Shown here: piece by piece, positions 12,546-22,566 of the stretch
Numbering within the stretch: the stretch's first letter is position 1
Layout: each line of letters starts with the position of its first letter
Position numbers and translations under genes: made by a program
Origin: Buchnera aphidicola (Macrosiphum gaurae)
Lineage (GTDB): Bacteria; Pseudomonadota; Gammaproteobacteria; Enterobacterales; Enterobacteriaceae
Length of the DNA stretch: 64,000 nt
Reading direction: 5' to 3'
Assembly (NCBI RefSeq): GCF_005080965.1
Contig: NZ_CP034867.1
Coordinates: 62,001 to 126,000, forward strand
Notes under the pieces: model-generated
What the model was told of the DNA's origin: nothing
Database searches by the model: none
Seen by the model: the letters and a program-made list of their open reading frames with translations, nothing else

Positions 12546-12571
12546 TTTAAAGATTTTTAAATAATTTTTGA

Positions 12572-12644
12572 TGGGTGATGACGGACTTGAACCGCCGACT
12601 TCCTCCGTGTAAAGGAGGAGCTCTACCAACTGAGCTAATCACCC
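12572..12644 (-). tRNA. tRNA-Val (anticodon UAC)
   Basis: A complete 73-base cloverleaf on the minus strand has acceptor GGGUGAU/AUCACCC, D arm GCUCAGUUGGUAGAGC, anticodon stem CUCCU/AGGAG with loop UUUACAC, and T loop GGUUCAAGUCC. The anticodon UAC decodes valine. No CCA is encoded. It is transcribed away from gltX and 26 bases ahead of tRNA-Lys, so the two probably share a transcript. Confidence 0.97.
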
Positions 12645-12845
12645 TTTTACAAATCTATATATATATATTGTAAAGCCAGAAGAAATAGAGTCAATCTTTT
12701 TTTAAAAAATAACATTTGTTCGCTGAAAATTTAATCATATTGATTAAATTATAATCTATTTTAAAAAAAATCAGAAATACTTATATTAAAATGATATTTA
12801 TATGATTTATTGATAATTTCTAAATTAATATTTTTTAAGGAATAT

Positions 12846-14249
12846 ATGAAAGTAAAAACTCGTTTTGCACCTAGTCCCACTGGAAATTTACATATTGGAA
12901 GTATTCGTACTGCTTTATATTCTTGGTTATTTGCAAGACATCATGGTGGAAAGTTTGTACTTCGTATAGAAGATACTGATCTTTCACGTTCGAAATCAAT
13001 TTCTATCAACTCTATTATCAATGGATTAAAATGGTTGGGATTAAATTGGGACGAAGGTCCTTATTTTCAAACTGAACGATTAAATAGATATAAAGAAGTT
13101 ATTAACTTTCTTTTAGAAAAAAGAGATGCATATATCTGTATTTGTTCGCCTCAAGAATTAGAAGAAATACGAATAAAACAAATTAGAAAAGGTAATAAAC
13201 CACGTTATCCTGGGACTTGTAGAAATTTACAAATTAAAAAAAGATTAAATAAAAATTATGTAATACGTTTTAAAAACCCTTTGTTTGGTGAGATAGAATT
13301 TCAAGATAAAATAAGAGGAAAAATCATTTTCAATAATGCAGAATTAGATGATCTAGTGATTCAACGTAGTAATGGAATGCCTACTTATAATTTTTGCGTT
13401 GTTGTAGATGATTTAGATATGAAAATTACTCATATTATTCGTGGAGAAGATCATATTAATAACACACCTCGTCAAATTAATATTTTACACTCTTTAGGAG
13501 GTAAAATACCTGTTTATGCACATTTGTCAATGATTTTAGATGAAGAAGGCCATAAAATTTCTAAAAGAAAAAATGCTATCAATATAATAGACTATCATAA
13601 AAATGGTTTTTTACCAGAAGCACTTTTAAATTACATAATACGATTAGGTTGGTCTTATGGTGATAAAGAAATATTTGATATATCAGAAATGAAAGAATTA
13701 TTTAATTTAAAATTTATCAGTAAGTCGCCTAGTAAGATCAATATGAATAAACTTTTATGGTTAAATAAGTATTATATTAACAATTTATCATTAAATTATA
13801 TTTCTAATCTTCTTAAAAATTATATGAAAAATCAAAACATTAATATAAAGAATGGTCCTGATTTAGAATCTGTAGTAAAAATATTAAGAAGTCGTTTTAA
13901 TACTTTAAAAGAAATAACAGAATCTTGCCGATATTTTTATGAAGAATTTGATTTTTTTAATAAACTAGCAGTAGAGAAATATTTCACAACAGAAAGTGTT
14001 TACACTTTAGAAGAATTGTATAAAAGAATGAAGAACTTATCCGTTTGGGATAATTATAATATATTGACAATAATTAATAATGTATCCAAAGATCTTACAG
14101 TAAAAACTAAAGTAGTTAACATGGTATTACGTATTTCTATGACAGGAAATATGTATTCACCTAGCATAAGTTCGATAATTAATTTAATTGGTCGAGAAAA
14201 ATCTTTATCAAGGATTAAAAAAGCAATCAATTATATTAAGAGTTTATAG
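12846..14249 (+). CDS. gltX: glutamate--tRNA ligase
   Basis: GltX charges tRNA-Glu with glutamate. The class I synthetase signatures are clear: [19 protein letters not shown] near the N terminus (HIGH motif) and KISKRKN (KMSKS motif) in the middle, with RFAPSPTG and [11 protein letters not shown] between them. The start at 12846 ([13 protein letters not shown]) has AAGGA a few bases upstream and gives 467 residues, against 471 in E. coli; an upstream in-frame start at 12810 adds twelve unrelated residues. It diverges from the tRNA-Val/tRNA-Lys pair exactly as in E. coli. The anticodon-binding C-terminal half is diverged but of full length. Confidence 0.96.
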   Translation: MKVKTRFAPSPTGNLHIGSIRTALYSWLFARHHGGKFVLRIEDTDLSRSKSISINSIINGLKWLGLNWDEGPYFQTERLNRYKEVINFLLEKRDAYICICSPQELEEIRIKQIRKGNKPRYPGTCRNLQIKKRLNKNYVIRFKNPLFGEIEFQDKIRGKIIFNNAELDDLVIQRSNGMPTYNFCVVVDDLDMKITHIIRGEDHINNTPRQINILHSLGGKIPVYAHLSMILDEEGHKISKRKNAINIIDYHKNGFLPEALLNYIIRLGWSYGDKEIFDISEMKELFNLKFISKSPSKINMNKLLWLNKYYINNLSLNYISNLLKNYMKNQNINIKNGPDLESVVKILRSRFNTLKEITESCRYFYEEFDFFNKLAVEKYFTTESVYTLEELYKRMKNLSVWDNYNILTIINNVSKDLTVKTKVVNMVLRISMTGNMYSPSISSIINLIGREKSLSRIKKAINYIKSL

Positions 14250-14414
14250 ATAATAGTGTTTTTAAAGCTGCTTTTATTTTAGTAAGCATAAAAATTAAAG
14301 CATGAAAATTATTTATAAAAAATTTGACACATATAATTTTTAGTCAGATTATATTTAGGTTTTTAGAAAATATATTTTTGAATATTTATTTTTAATATTA
14401 TTTATAAAAATAAA

Positions 14415-14443
14415 TTGACAGGATTCATGTGTTTTTATATTGT
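14415..14443 (+). promoter_or_regulatory. probable sigma-70 promoter of tRNA-Ala
   Basis: A perfect -35 box TTGACA (14415-14420) is followed after 17 bases by TATTGT (14438-14443), four of six matches to the -10 consensus. The start of transcription would fall within a few bases of the tRNA-Ala 5' end. A consensus -35 stands out in this A+T-rich background. The assignment is from sequence only. Confidence 0.5.
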
Positions 14444-14451
14444 AATATTTT

Positions 14452-14524
14452 GGGGCTATAGCTCATTTGGTAGAGCGCTTGCATGGCATGCAAGATGTGA
14501 GCGGTTCGATTCCGCTTAGCTCCA
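14452..14524 (+). tRNA. tRNA-Ala (anticodon GGC)
   Basis: A complete 73-base cloverleaf has acceptor GGGGCUA/UAGCUCC with one G-U pair at position 3 and discriminator A, D arm GCUCAUUUGGUAGAGC, anticodon stem CUUGC/GCAAG with loop AUGGCAU, and T loop GGUUCGAUUCC. The anticodon GGC reads alanine codons. The acceptor G3-U70 wobble pair, the identity element for alanyl-tRNA synthetase, is present. No CCA is encoded. Confidence 0.97.
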
Positions 14525-14608
14525 TTAAAATTAATATTATAAATCTAAAATTTTATAAAAATACAGAAGAATACTTTATTTAACGAATTACTTTGAGATT
14601 TTTTTGAC

Positions 14609-14635
14609 ACTGTGCTAAATGTTTTTCAGCACAGT
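14609..14635 (-). terminator. hairpin between tRNA-Ala and fliE
   Basis: The repeat actgtgct (14609-14616) / agcacagt (14628-14635), with an 11-base loop, stands out as G+C-containing sequence between the 3' ends of two convergent genes. It lacks a strong U run in either direction (a T run lies on its 5' side, 14599-14605). It probably ends or stabilises transcripts from fliE, tRNA-Ala or both. Confidence 0.5.
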
Positions 14636-14647
14636 AAATTTTATAAA

Positions 14648-14956
14648 TTAAATTTGTTGACTCATTATTTCTTGATAAGCCGAAACAATTTTATTTCTTA
14701 TTTGAATTGCCATTTGTATAGAAATAGAAGATTTTTCTAAATTTATCATTACATCGTTTAAAGATATTCCTGATTCATTCAGTATGAATTTTTCAGAATC
14801 AATTTTTGCACGATTTTGAGTCTGGCTGATTTCTCCTAATGCTACTTTTACATAGTCTATAAACTTGTCATTTTCTTTTTTTTGCGTTTTTGTATTTGTA
14901 TCCAATAAATCGATTTTTGTATTAATATTTTGATGATTGATATTATCAATAAACAT
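14648..14956 (-). CDS. fliE: flagellar hook-basal body protein FliE
   Basis: FliE joins the MS ring to the rod and is one of the first proteins exported by the flagellar apparatus. The C-terminal half matches E. coli FliE closely (SEKFILNESGISLNDVM, IQMAIQIRNKIVSAYQEIM), while the first 40 residues are lysine/asparagine-rich and diverged. There is an in-frame ATG at 14968, but an AGGAAG Shine-Dalgarno sequence lies between it and the ATG at 14956 at the right spacing for the latter, so I place the start at 14956 (102 residues; E. coli 104). It diverges from fliF, the E. coli arrangement, so 14957-15189 holds promoters for both. Confidence 0.93.
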   Translation of the reverse strand: MFIDNINHQNINTKIDLLDTNTKTQKKENDKFIDYVKVALGEISQTQNRAKIDSEKFILNESGISLNDVMINLEKSSISIQMAIQIRNKIVSAYQEIMSQQI

Positions 14957-15189
14957 GATCTTCCTCATTATAATAGTTTTATATTTTTTAGATTTTTAAA
15001 ATATTATCATATCTTTTATCAAGATAAAAATACTATCATAGTATAAAAGATAGGAATATTAATAAAAAATTAATATTATATTTTAATTCAACAACAATTT
15101 AATAGGAAATTTTTTTATTTTATACTAATTAGTGAGATTTTAAATTCTCACTGAATTATAGCTAGGACTAATTTAGATAGGAAGATTTC

Positions 15190-16860
15190 ATGAATTTCAG
15201 CACTATAGAAGATGCAGTTTTAAAAGAGAAAAAAAAATTTAATAATTTTTTGCCTCATTTTTTAAAAAATTCTCGTGTTTTAATTATTTTATTAACAGCT
15301 GCAGTTGTTACTGCTGTTTCTGTTTCAATATGGATTAAATCTCCCGAGTATCAAGTTTTATATAATCATTTGTCTAATGAAGATGGTGGAGCTATCATTA
15401 ATGAATTAAATCAAATGAAAATTCCCTATCAATTTACTGACTTATCAGGTCAAATATCAGTTCCAAAAGATAAAGTTTATGAAATTCGTTTACGTTTAGC
15501 AGAAAATAATCTTCCTAGAGGTGGCGGTGTTGGGTTTGAACTATTAGATAAAGAAAAATTTGGAGTAAGTCAATTTAATGAACAAATCAATTATCAGCGT
15601 GCTTTAGAAGGAGAATTAGCTCGAACTATACAAAGGATTAATTCTGTAAAAAGTGCTCGAATACATATAGCATTTCCTAAATCATCATTATTTTTACAAC
15701 AAGATAAAAACAAATCATCAGCTTCTGTAGTATTAGAGCTGCAGCCAGGACAAACATTAGATAGAGAACAAATTAATGCCATATTGCATCTAGTATCAAG
15801 CAGTATATCTAATCTTTTAGTAGAAAATATTACTATTGTAGATCAATTTGGAAAATTATTAAATCAAACCTCTTTGGAATATGATCAAGTTAATGATTCA
15901 CAATTTAAATATTCTAAAGATATTGAAACTCGCTATAAAAATAGAATAAAAGATATTTTAGAACCATTAGTAGGAGTTGGTAATATTTATGCGGAAGTAA
16001 CTGCACAGATAGATTTTAATGCACAAGAAAAAACACAGGAAAAATATTCACCGAATACTAATCGCAAAAACCAATCAATAAGATCTCATCAAATAAGTAT
16101 TCATGATGAAATAGAAAAGCAAACCATTAAATCAGATATACCGAATGCTTTATCTAATAATAATATTTATTTTAATGAGAACAAGCGAAATAATAAAGAT
16201 TTAAAAAAATCAAATTCTATAAAAAATACTCAAAATTCAGAAGATAATAACACCCCTATTAATAGCAATATTAATCGTGATAATACTATAAATTATGAAT
16301 TAAATCATAGCGTATCACATACTAAAATGAATATAGGAGAAATTAAAAGATTATCCGTAGCAGTGATAGTTAATTTCACTGAAGACAAGAATGGAAAATT
16401 AGTACCCTTAACTATAGAAAAAACAAGAAATATTGAGAAATTAATACGAGAAGCTATAGGATACTCTAAATCTCGAGGAGATACTATTCATCTTGTAAAT
16501 GCATCATTTGCCAAACATAATCAAAAAAAACCAATTCAAATACATCATTTAAAAACATTTGAACCATCTAATTTTTTATTTATTATTGCGCCATGGTTTT
16601 TTTGTTTTTTATTTGTTTTCTTTTTATTAAAAAAATATATTTGTCCTTTTTCAAAAAGTAATACTTTTGAAAACGCATTGATCATGAAAGATAAAAAAAG
16701 TGTAGAAACAAATAATATTTTAGAGAAAAATATTACGCAAGTAGATATTCAAAAAAACGTAAATGTAGATAAATTAATCCATCAAATTTGTAATATATCT
16801 AATCAGAATCCACGTACTATAGCGTTGATTATTCGTCAATGGATGAGTGATAAAATATGA
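15190..16860 (+). CDS. fliF: flagellar MS-ring protein FliF
   Basis: FliF forms the MS ring in the inner membrane, the platform on which the rest of the flagellum assembles and which houses the export gate. The 556-residue protein (E. coli 552) has an N-terminal membrane segment (residues about 29-48), the ring-building motifs (LPRGGGVGFELLD, SVKSARIHIAFPKSSLF, ASVVLELQPGQTL, RIKDILEPLVGVGN), an asparagine/lysine-rich periplasmic loop around residues 290-380, a second membrane segment near 460-480, and the FliG-binding C terminus (PRTIALIIRQWMSDK). It starts the fliFGHIJKMNOPQR operon and overlaps fliG by four bases (ATGA), which implies coupled translation. Confidence 0.97.
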   Translation: MNFSTIEDAVLKEKKKFNNFLPHFLKNSRVLIILLTAAVVTAVSVSIWIKSPEYQVLYNHLSNEDGGAIINELNQMKIPYQFTDLSGQISVPKDKVYEIRLRLAENNLPRGGGVGFELLDKEKFGVSQFNEQINYQRALEGELARTIQRINSVKSARIHIAFPKSSLFLQQDKNKSSASVVLELQPGQTLDREQINAILHLVSSSISNLLVENITIVDQFGKLLNQTSLEYDQVNDSQFKYSKDIETRYKNRIKDILEPLVGVGNIYAEVTAQIDFNAQEKTQEKYSPNTNRKNQSIRSHQISIHDEIEKQTIKSDIPNALSNNNIYFNENKRNNKDLKKSNSIKNTQNSEDNNTPINSNINRDNTINYELNHSVSHTKMNIGEIKRLSVAVIVNFTEDKNGKLVPLTIEKTRNIEKLIREAIGYSKSRGDTIHLVNASFAKHNQKKPIQIHHLKTFEPSNFLFIIAPWFFCFLFVFFLLKKYICPFSKSNTFENALIMKDKKSVETNNILEKNITQVDIQKNVNVDKLIHQICNISNQNPRTIALIIRQWMSDKI

Positions 16861-17852
16861 TCTTAAATGGTACTGAAAAAAGTGCATTGTTATTAATAGC
16901 AATAGGTTCTGATCAAGCAGGAGAAATATTAAAACATTTAACTCCTTTTGAAGTGCAAGAACTAATTAATGCTATGGTGAATATTAAAAGAGTTTCTACT
17001 AAAAAATTAAATGAAATACTCTTAGAGTGTTACGATATCGCAATAAAAAACAATGCTTTAAATTGTAATAACAGTGACGAATATCTTATCAACATGTTAA
17101 GTAAAGCATTAGGAGAAAAAAAAGGAAATTCTTTAGTAAAAGAAGCATTAGAAATCCGCAATGCTAAAATATGTATTAAAGCGTTGAATTATATGAAAGC
17201 TGAACAAGTAGCTTTTTTGTTAGATAATGAACATCCGCAAATTGTTACTACAATACTTGTATATTTAAATAAAAATCAATCAGCCCAAATTCTTTCCTTT
17301 CTTAGTAACAAAAAACGAGCTGAAATTATATTAAGAATTATAGATTTTCGTGGTATCGAGGAATCTTGTTTAGTTGAATTAACTAAAGTTGTTAATAATT
17401 TATTGCTAAATAAAAAATTAATTTTATCAGAAAAAGGAGGTATAAAAGTTGCTGCTGAAATTTTGAATTCAATGAAAATGAAACATGAAAAAGAAACAAT
17501 AAAAAACATTAGTATAGTTAATAAAGAATTAGCAGGCAGAATTGTTGAAGAAATGTTTTCGTTTGAAAATTTAGTAGAGATAGATGATAAATATATTAAG
17601 TTATTAATTGAAAATATAGAAGAAGAAAAGTTGTATATTGCACTTCAAAAAACAAATTCTGCTATTAGAAAAAAGTTTTTTAAAAATATGTCTGATGTAG
17701 AATCTAATAAACTATCTTTAAATCTAGAAAAAGAATCTTACATTTCTGATGCTTCTATAAAAAATGAACAAAAATTAATTTTAATAATGATTAAAAGTAT
17801 TATAGAAAATGGAAAAGTTTCATTAAAAAATTTAAGAGAGCATTATGCCTAA
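16857..17852 (+). CDS. fliG: flagellar C-ring switch protein FliG with torque residues lost
   Basis: FliG links the MS ring to the C ring and, in motile bacteria, meets the MotAB stator to generate torque. The protein is 331 residues, the same length as E. coli FliG, and aligns without gaps through the C-terminal domain. The EHPQ motif of the middle domain ([12 protein letters not shown]) is kept. All five charged residues known to matter for torque in E. coli are replaced: Lys264 to Gln, Arg281 to Val, Asp288 to Leu, Asp289 to Asn, Arg297 to Ser. The flanking structural residues ([21 protein letters not shown]) remain. Assembly function is probably kept while motor function is gone. It overlaps fliF and fliH by a few bases. 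Confidence 0.96.
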   Translation: MILNGTEKSALLLIAIGSDQAGEILKHLTPFEVQELINAMVNIKRVSTKKLNEILLECYDIAIKNNALNCNNSDEYLINMLSKALGEKKGNSLVKEALEIRNAKICIKALNYMKAEQVAFLLDNEHPQIVTTILVYLNKNQSAQILSFLSNKKRAEIILRIIDFRGIEESCLVELTKVVNNLLLNKKLILSEKGGIKVAAEILNSMKMKHEKETIKNISIVNKELAGRIVEEMFSFENLVEIDDKYIKLLIENIEEEKLYIALQKTNSAIRKKFFKNMSDVESNKLSLNLEKESYISDASIKNEQKLILIMIKSIIENGKVSLKNLREHYA

Positions 17853-18507
17853 TTCGATCTTAGAAAAAAAATGGACGCGATGGTATCCAAAAAAAATATT
17901 TTTAAAAAGCATAAAAAAAAATAACAAAGATTTATTATATTCTAATGAATTTAAAAAAGAAGATTTTTTAATAGAGTCTAAGAATCAAAAAAATTTTATT
18001 GTAGATGAGAAAGAATTTAAAATAGATTTTAAAAAAACTCAAGCATATGAAATAGGTTTTAAAAAAGGACTCTTACAAGCTCAAGAAGAGAACATTTTAT
18101 TAAAAAATAAATTAAATAATTTATTTTTAGATTTTGAAAATGCTCTGTCCATATTTGAAAATGCATTATATTCTCAATTATTAAAAACAGTTTTAAAAAT
18201 TGCATCTTATGTAATTGGTAAAAATATTGACATTGATAAATCAATTTTAATAAATAACATAAAAAAAATTATCAATAAAGACGGTATTTTTTTAAAAAAA
18301 CCACAACTTATAATTCATCCTAACAACAAAAAATTAATAGAAGAAATTTTTGAAGATTTTTTAAATACTTATAAATGGATATTAGTTTGCGATGATAGTA
18401 TAGACTTAAATGGTTGTAAAATTAAATCAGAAAATGTTGATATAGATGCTACAATAGATGCTAGATGGCAGGAGTTATGTCGTCTTATTGATTCAGAGGA
18501 ATATTAA
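17845..18507 (+). CDS. fliH: flagellar export apparatus protein FliH
   Basis: FliH is the cytoplasmic regulator that binds the FliI ATPase and docks it to FliN in the C ring. The 220-residue protein (E. coli 228) begins [19 protein letters not shown], matching the conserved tryptophan-containing N terminus of the family. A central alpha-helical stretch follows (from about residue 65, [13 protein letters not shown]), and the C-terminal domain has the conserved [16 protein letters not shown] ending. The first third is lysine-rich and poorly conserved, as in other species. It overlaps fliG by eight bases and shares one base with fliI (TAATG), so the proteins are probably made in fixed proportions. 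Confidence 0.92.
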   Translation: MPNSILEKKWTRWYPKKIFLKSIKKNNKDLLYSNEFKKEDFLIESKNQKNFIVDEKEFKIDFKKTQAYEIGFKKGLLQAQEENILLKNKLNNLFLDFENALSIFENALYSQLLKTVLKIASYVIGKNIDIDKSILINNIKKIINKDGIFLKKPQLIIHPNNKKLIEEIFEDFLNTYKWILVCDDSIDLNGCKIKSENVDIDATIDARWQELCRLIDSEEY

Positions 18508-19868
18508 TGAATTTAAGATTTACTCAATTTTTAAAAACGTTTTCTTCTTTTGAAAATAGAATTGAGCAGCTTTCTGATATTATTAATTATGGTCGTCTTA
18601 TTAGTATTAATGGATTGGTTTTAGAAGTTGTAGGATTAAAAATGCCTATTGGTTCAGAATGTTTTATTGAAAGAAAAATAGACGGTAAAAATGCAAATAT
18701 TAGTGCTGAAGTAATAGGTTTTTCAGAAGAAAAAACTCTGCTGTTATCTTTCGGAGAAATCAATGGTGTCTTTCCTGGTGCTCGCGTTTTTGCAAAATTA
18801 GGAAATTATGTAGATTGCATTATAAAAAAAATGCCATTAAGTACAGAATTATTAGGACGGGTATTAGATGGTCGAGGTCAGCCATTAGATCGGCTACCTA
18901 AAATTGATCGTAAACATTATACTACGATTAAAAATTATACTATTAATCCATTACATAGAACTCCAATCACTGAAGTTCTAGATACTGGAATACGTGCTAT
19001 CAACGGACTATTAACTATTGGAAGAGGTCAAAAAATAGGTATTTTTTCTAGTTCTGGTTTAGGTAAAAGTATTTTACTTGGAATGATGGCACGATATACA
19101 CAAGCTGATGTTATTATTATTGCTTTAATTGGAGAACGAGGTCGAGAAGTAAAAGATTTTATAGAAAATATATTAGGAATTGAAGGATTATCACGATCTG
19201 TAGTTATTGCTGCACCTGCAGACGTGTCTCCATTATTAAAAATACAAGCAGCATCTTATGCTACTAATATTGCAGAATATTTTTATAGGAGTAATAAACA
19301 CGTATTGTTAATCATGGATTCTTTAACTCGTTATGCTATGGCACAACGAGAAATTTTATTGTCTTTAGGAGAATTACCTGTTTCTAAAGGTTATCCATCT
19401 TCCATATTTTCAATAATTCCAAATTTGTTAGAACGGACAGGAAGAGCTAATAAAAACAAAGCTTCAATTACTTCATTTTATACCGTTTTAACTGAAGGTG
19501 AAGATGAACAAGATCCAGTCTCACATCTTGCTCGTTCTATCTTAGATGGACATATTATATTATCTCGTTATTATGCTGGTTTAGGTCATTATCCTGCCAT
19601 TGATATTGAATCTTCTGTTAGTCGTGTTATGCCTAATATTGTTAATTCTCAACAGCATTATCAAGCTTTTTATTTCAAAAAATTAGTTTCTTCTTATCAA
19701 AGAAATAGAGATTTGATAAATATAGGTGCTTATATTACCGGAACTGATGCAGTCTTAGATCATGCTATTAAAATTTGGCCACAATTAGAAAAATTTTTAC
19801 AACAAAAAATATCAGAAAAAAGTGATTATTTTCTTTCTTGTCAAGAGTTAAATAAAATATTTCTTTGA
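18507..19868 (+). CDS. fliI: flagellum-specific export ATPase FliI
   Basis: FliI is the F1-like hexameric ATPase that readies substrates for the flagellar export gate. The 453-residue protein (E. coli 457) has the beta-barrel N-terminal domain, a Walker A loop SSSGLGKS (about residues 180-187), the catalytic glutamate in LIGERGREVKDF, a Walker B strand VLLIMDSLTRYAMAQRE and the arginine-bearing segment YTVLTEGEDEQDPV. The first residue of the P-loop is Ser where E. coli has Ala (AGSGVGKS); the Gly-Lys-Ser core is intact, so activity is likely. Its presence supports an active secretion apparatus rather than a relic. It shares a base with fliH. Confidence 0.96.
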   Translation: MNLRFTQFLKTFSSFENRIEQLSDIINYGRLISINGLVLEVVGLKMPIGSECFIERKIDGKNANISAEVIGFSEEKTLLLSFGEINGVFPGARVFAKLGNYVDCIIKKMPLSTELLGRVLDGRGQPLDRLPKIDRKHYTTIKNYTINPLHRTPITEVLDTGIRAINGLLTIGRGQKIGIFSSSGLGKSILLGMMARYTQADVIIIALIGERGREVKDFIENILGIEGLSRSVVIAAPADVSPLLKIQAASYATNIAEYFYRSNKHVLLIMDSLTRYAMAQREILLSLGELPVSKGYPSSIFSIIPNLLERTGRANKNKASITSFYTVLTEGEDEQDPVSHLARSILDGHIILSRYYAGLGHYPAIDIESSVSRVMPNIVNSQQHYQAFYFKKLVSSYQRNRDLINIGAYITGTDAVLDHAIKIWPQLEKFLQQKISEKSDYFLSCQELNKIFL

Positions 19869-19897
19869 TTTCTAAATATACTGGATGTTTTGTACTA

Positions 19898-20341
19898 ATG
19901 AAATATAAAAAATTTTCATTTTCTTTGTTAGAAGAAATAGAAAAAAAGAAAATTGAAAAAGATACAATTAATATTAAAACTCTTAATTTAAAAAATAAAA
20001 AAAATCATGAACAATTAAAAATTTTAATTGATTATCAAAAAGAATATATAAACAAAATACAAAAAAAAATGATGTCAGGAATTGATATATACCAGTGGCA
20101 GAACTACAATGATTTTATTTCTATACTGCAAAAAATTATCAAAGAAAATATAAATAACGTTAAAAAAAATGAAAAAATACTTGAAGAAAGTTTAAAAGTA
20201 TGGTCTAAAAATCAAATTAAACTAAAAGTTTGGAAGCATTTAAATATAATAAATAAAAAAGAAATATTAAAGATGAAAAAAATACGAGAAGAAATAATTA
20301 ATGAAAATTTTTTGCAATTAAAATTTCTTAAAAAAGGGTAA
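19898..20341 (+). CDS. fliJ: flagellar export chaperone FliJ
   Basis: FliJ is a small coiled-coil protein that inserts into the FliI hexamer ring and helps the export gate use proton motive force. From the ATG at 19898 the product is 147 residues, the E. coli length; a TTG at 19865 would add eleven residues that overlap fliI and match nothing. The protein is almost entirely helical and rich in Lys, Ile, Glu and Asn. The stretch LKILIDYQKEYINKIQ and the following QWQNYNDFISILQK correspond to the best conserved part of E. coli FliJ. Overall conservation is low, so identification relies on these blocks and on position between fliI and fliK. Confidence 0.88.
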   Translation: MKYKKFSFSLLEEIEKKKIEKDTINIKTLNLKNKKNHEQLKILIDYQKEYINKIQKKMMSGIDIYQWQNYNDFISILQKIIKENINNVKKNEKILEESLKVWSKNQIKLKVWKHLNIINKKEILKMKKIREEIINENFLQLKFLKKG

Positions 20342-20349
20342 TTATTAGA

Positions 20350-21500
20350 ATGTTAAATATGATTTGCAATATAGCCTCACAGAAAAATATTTCTCTTAAC
20401 AGAGGTAATAATTTTTTTGATATTGATTATCAATCAAATTTATCAAGATCTGATTTTAATCAATTAAATAAATTTTTATTAACTAAAGAAACAGAATTTA
20501 ATAATGTTTTAATAGAAGAAAAAAAAGATGATGATGATAAAAGTATTGTATGTGCTAATTTTGTAATTAATAATTTATTAAATACTTTAATTCAAAAAGA
20601 TGCAGATATTGATTCTAAAAATTTTAATAATATTAAAGATGACGAAAAACAAAAAAAAAAATAAAAAAAGACGAGAATAGTTTATCGAATACTATTAATT
20701 TTTTAAAAAATCCAAAATATTTTAAAACAAGAAAAAATAAAGAAAAATTTAAAATGTTAAAAAGAGAAATCTTATCAAATAAACTTATAAAAAATAAAAA
20801 TGGATATAATCAAAATAATGAACGAAATAATATAAATATAATAAATAATTTATATTTAAAAAAGATAAACAATGGAACTTCTACAAAAAAAATAAAAAAT
20901 TTTGATATTTATATAAATAAAGTAAATCTTACAAAAGATGAAAAAAAAATAATTTTTCCATTAGATGTAAAAAAAAACAAAAGTATTTCATCTTTATGTA
21001 AAAAGATTAATACAATTGATAATATAATTGATAAAAGAAACGTATTAAAAGTTTATGATAAGCAAGAATCTATAGAATTACATAATGAACCATTAATTTT
21101 TAATGATACAAAAAATTATATTGAATGGAAGAAATTAATTAGTCAAAAAATACTTTTATCAATTTTTAATAAATACAATCAAGCAGAAATACATTTAAAA
21201 CCAGAATTTTTAGGTTCTATACATATTATAATTAGTATGAAAAATAATGCTGTCAAATTAAAATTTATTTCTAAATATAATGAAGTAAGAAAATTTTTAG
21301 ATAGTTATATACCTTTTTTACGTAATTCATTAACGCAAAAAGGAATTAAATTAGAAGAATTTAATATTTACAGTTCTTTTAAAAATAAAAAACTAAAAAA
21401 TAAAAATATAGATTACATCAATAATTTTAAGAAAAAAAACAATATATATGAAAAAAATTTAACTTTAATAAAATATACACCAATTGATGTATTAGTTTAA
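20350..21500 (+). pseudogene. fliK: fliK, flagellar hook-length control protein, interrupted at an A11 run
   Basis: FliK measures hook length and switches export specificity. The reading frame from 20350 stops at 20664 after 104 residues, immediately after a run of eleven A (20651-20661). If one A is added the frame is open without a break into the downstream stretch that begins ATG at 20754, giving 383 residues in all against 375 in E. coli. The downstream part holds the conserved C-terminal switch domain: WKKLISQKILLSIF, AEIHLKPEFLGSIHI and FLRNSLTQKGIKLEEFNIYS. The conserved domain shows no other damage, which argues that full-length protein is still made, perhaps by polymerase slippage in the A run. 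A sequencing error in the homopolymer is the alternative. fliL, normally next, is missing. Confidence 0.9.
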
Positions 21501-21606
21501 TAAGAAATATAGAATTTTTATTTTAAAAAGAATAATCATACTGTTCGATATAAAAAATCGAATGTTTCACTTATATTTTAATAACTTTTACCTGTGAGGT
21601 ATACAA

Positions 21607-22566
21607 ATGGGGAAAAGTAATAATTTACATAATGAACTTAAAAAAAATCATGAGAGAGAAAATTATTTACATAATCACTTAAAAGAACATGAAATTAAAA
21701 TATTAGAAGATATTAATAATTGTTTTATAAAAAAGTTTATAAAATTTTTTTCTAGTTTTACTCAAAATAGTATTAAGTTAGTTTTTTGTAATACGAAAAT
21801 AGGATCTTGTAATTCTAATAAAAAAATTATAAAAAATTTAAGATGTCTTAACTTAGTAGAAATATTACCGTATAAATATCAATCTTTTATAATTTTTTCT
21901 GATGAATTTTTGTCTATTATCATAGATATTTTATTCGGAGGTGGAGGTGGATTTAAAGATAAAACTAAAAGAATAACAGACATTACATCTACTGAAACTC
22001 TTATTAATAAAAAAATTATTGACTTTATCACAACTTCTTTTTCCAAAATTTATAGACAAAATTTTTTGACAGAAATAAATTTTATTAATAAAAAAACATT
22101 TTTTGATTTTAAACAATCTAATTTTAATATTAACACAGTATTTTTAATTAATTTTTTTAATTTTAATATTAATAGTACAGAAGTTTTTTTTAATATTTTG
22201 ATTCCAATATCAATATTCAAACATATAAATGAAAAAATATTTCTTTCAAAAAATAATTATCATAAAAATATATGTATAGAAAAAAATATTGAGAATAAAA
22301 TTTCTTTGAATGATATACACAACGTTGAACTAAATATTACATCTAAAATAATTGGTATTTCTGTTTCATATAATAAACTTTATAATTTGTCAGTAGGAGA
22401 TGTGTTATTAATCGAAAAACCTGATAAAATTACAGGATTTATAGAAGATCAAGCTATATTTTGGGGAAGTTATAAAAGATTTAATGAACAATCTATTGTT
22501 TTTATAGAAGAGTTTATTAATAATAATTTAGAGTCTAATCAAGATAAGGAACAATCTCATGAGTAA
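21607..22566 (+). CDS. fliM: flagellar C-ring switch protein FliM
   Basis: FliM builds the C ring with FliG and FliN and in motile bacteria receives phosphorylated CheY. The 319-residue protein (E. coli 334) aligns from [17 protein letters not shown] onward: the middle domain has FGGGGGF where E. coli has FGGDGRF, and the C-terminal SpoA-like domain has [16 protein letters not shown]. The N-terminal CheY-binding peptide of E. coli (LSQAEIDALL) has no counterpart; the first 25 residues are Asn/His/Lys-rich and unrelated. This agrees with the absence of chemotaxis genes and of fliL. It overlaps fliN by eight bases. A 106-base gap after fliK leaves no room for fliL. Confidence 0.93.
   Translation: MGKSNNLHNELKKNHERENYLHNHLKEHEIKILEDINNCFIKKFIKFFSSFTQNSIKLVFCNTKIGSCNSNKKIIKNLRCLNLVEILPYKYQSFIIFSDEFLSIIIDILFGGGGGFKDKTKRITDITSTETLINKKIIDFITTSFSKIYRQNFLTEINFINKKTFFDFKQSNFNINTVFLINFFNFNINSTEVFFNILIPISIFKHINEKIFLSKNNYHKNICIEKNIENKISLNDIHNVELNITSKIIGISVSYNKLYNLSVGDVLLIEKPDKITGFIEDQAIFWGSYKRFNEQSIVFIEEFINNNLESNQDKEQSHE

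Noticed and set aside
14324..14354. TTGACA at 14324-14329 as a further promoter ahead of tRNA-Ala
   Set aside because: No acceptable -10 hexamer at 16-18 bases; the promoter at 14415-14443 is much better placed.
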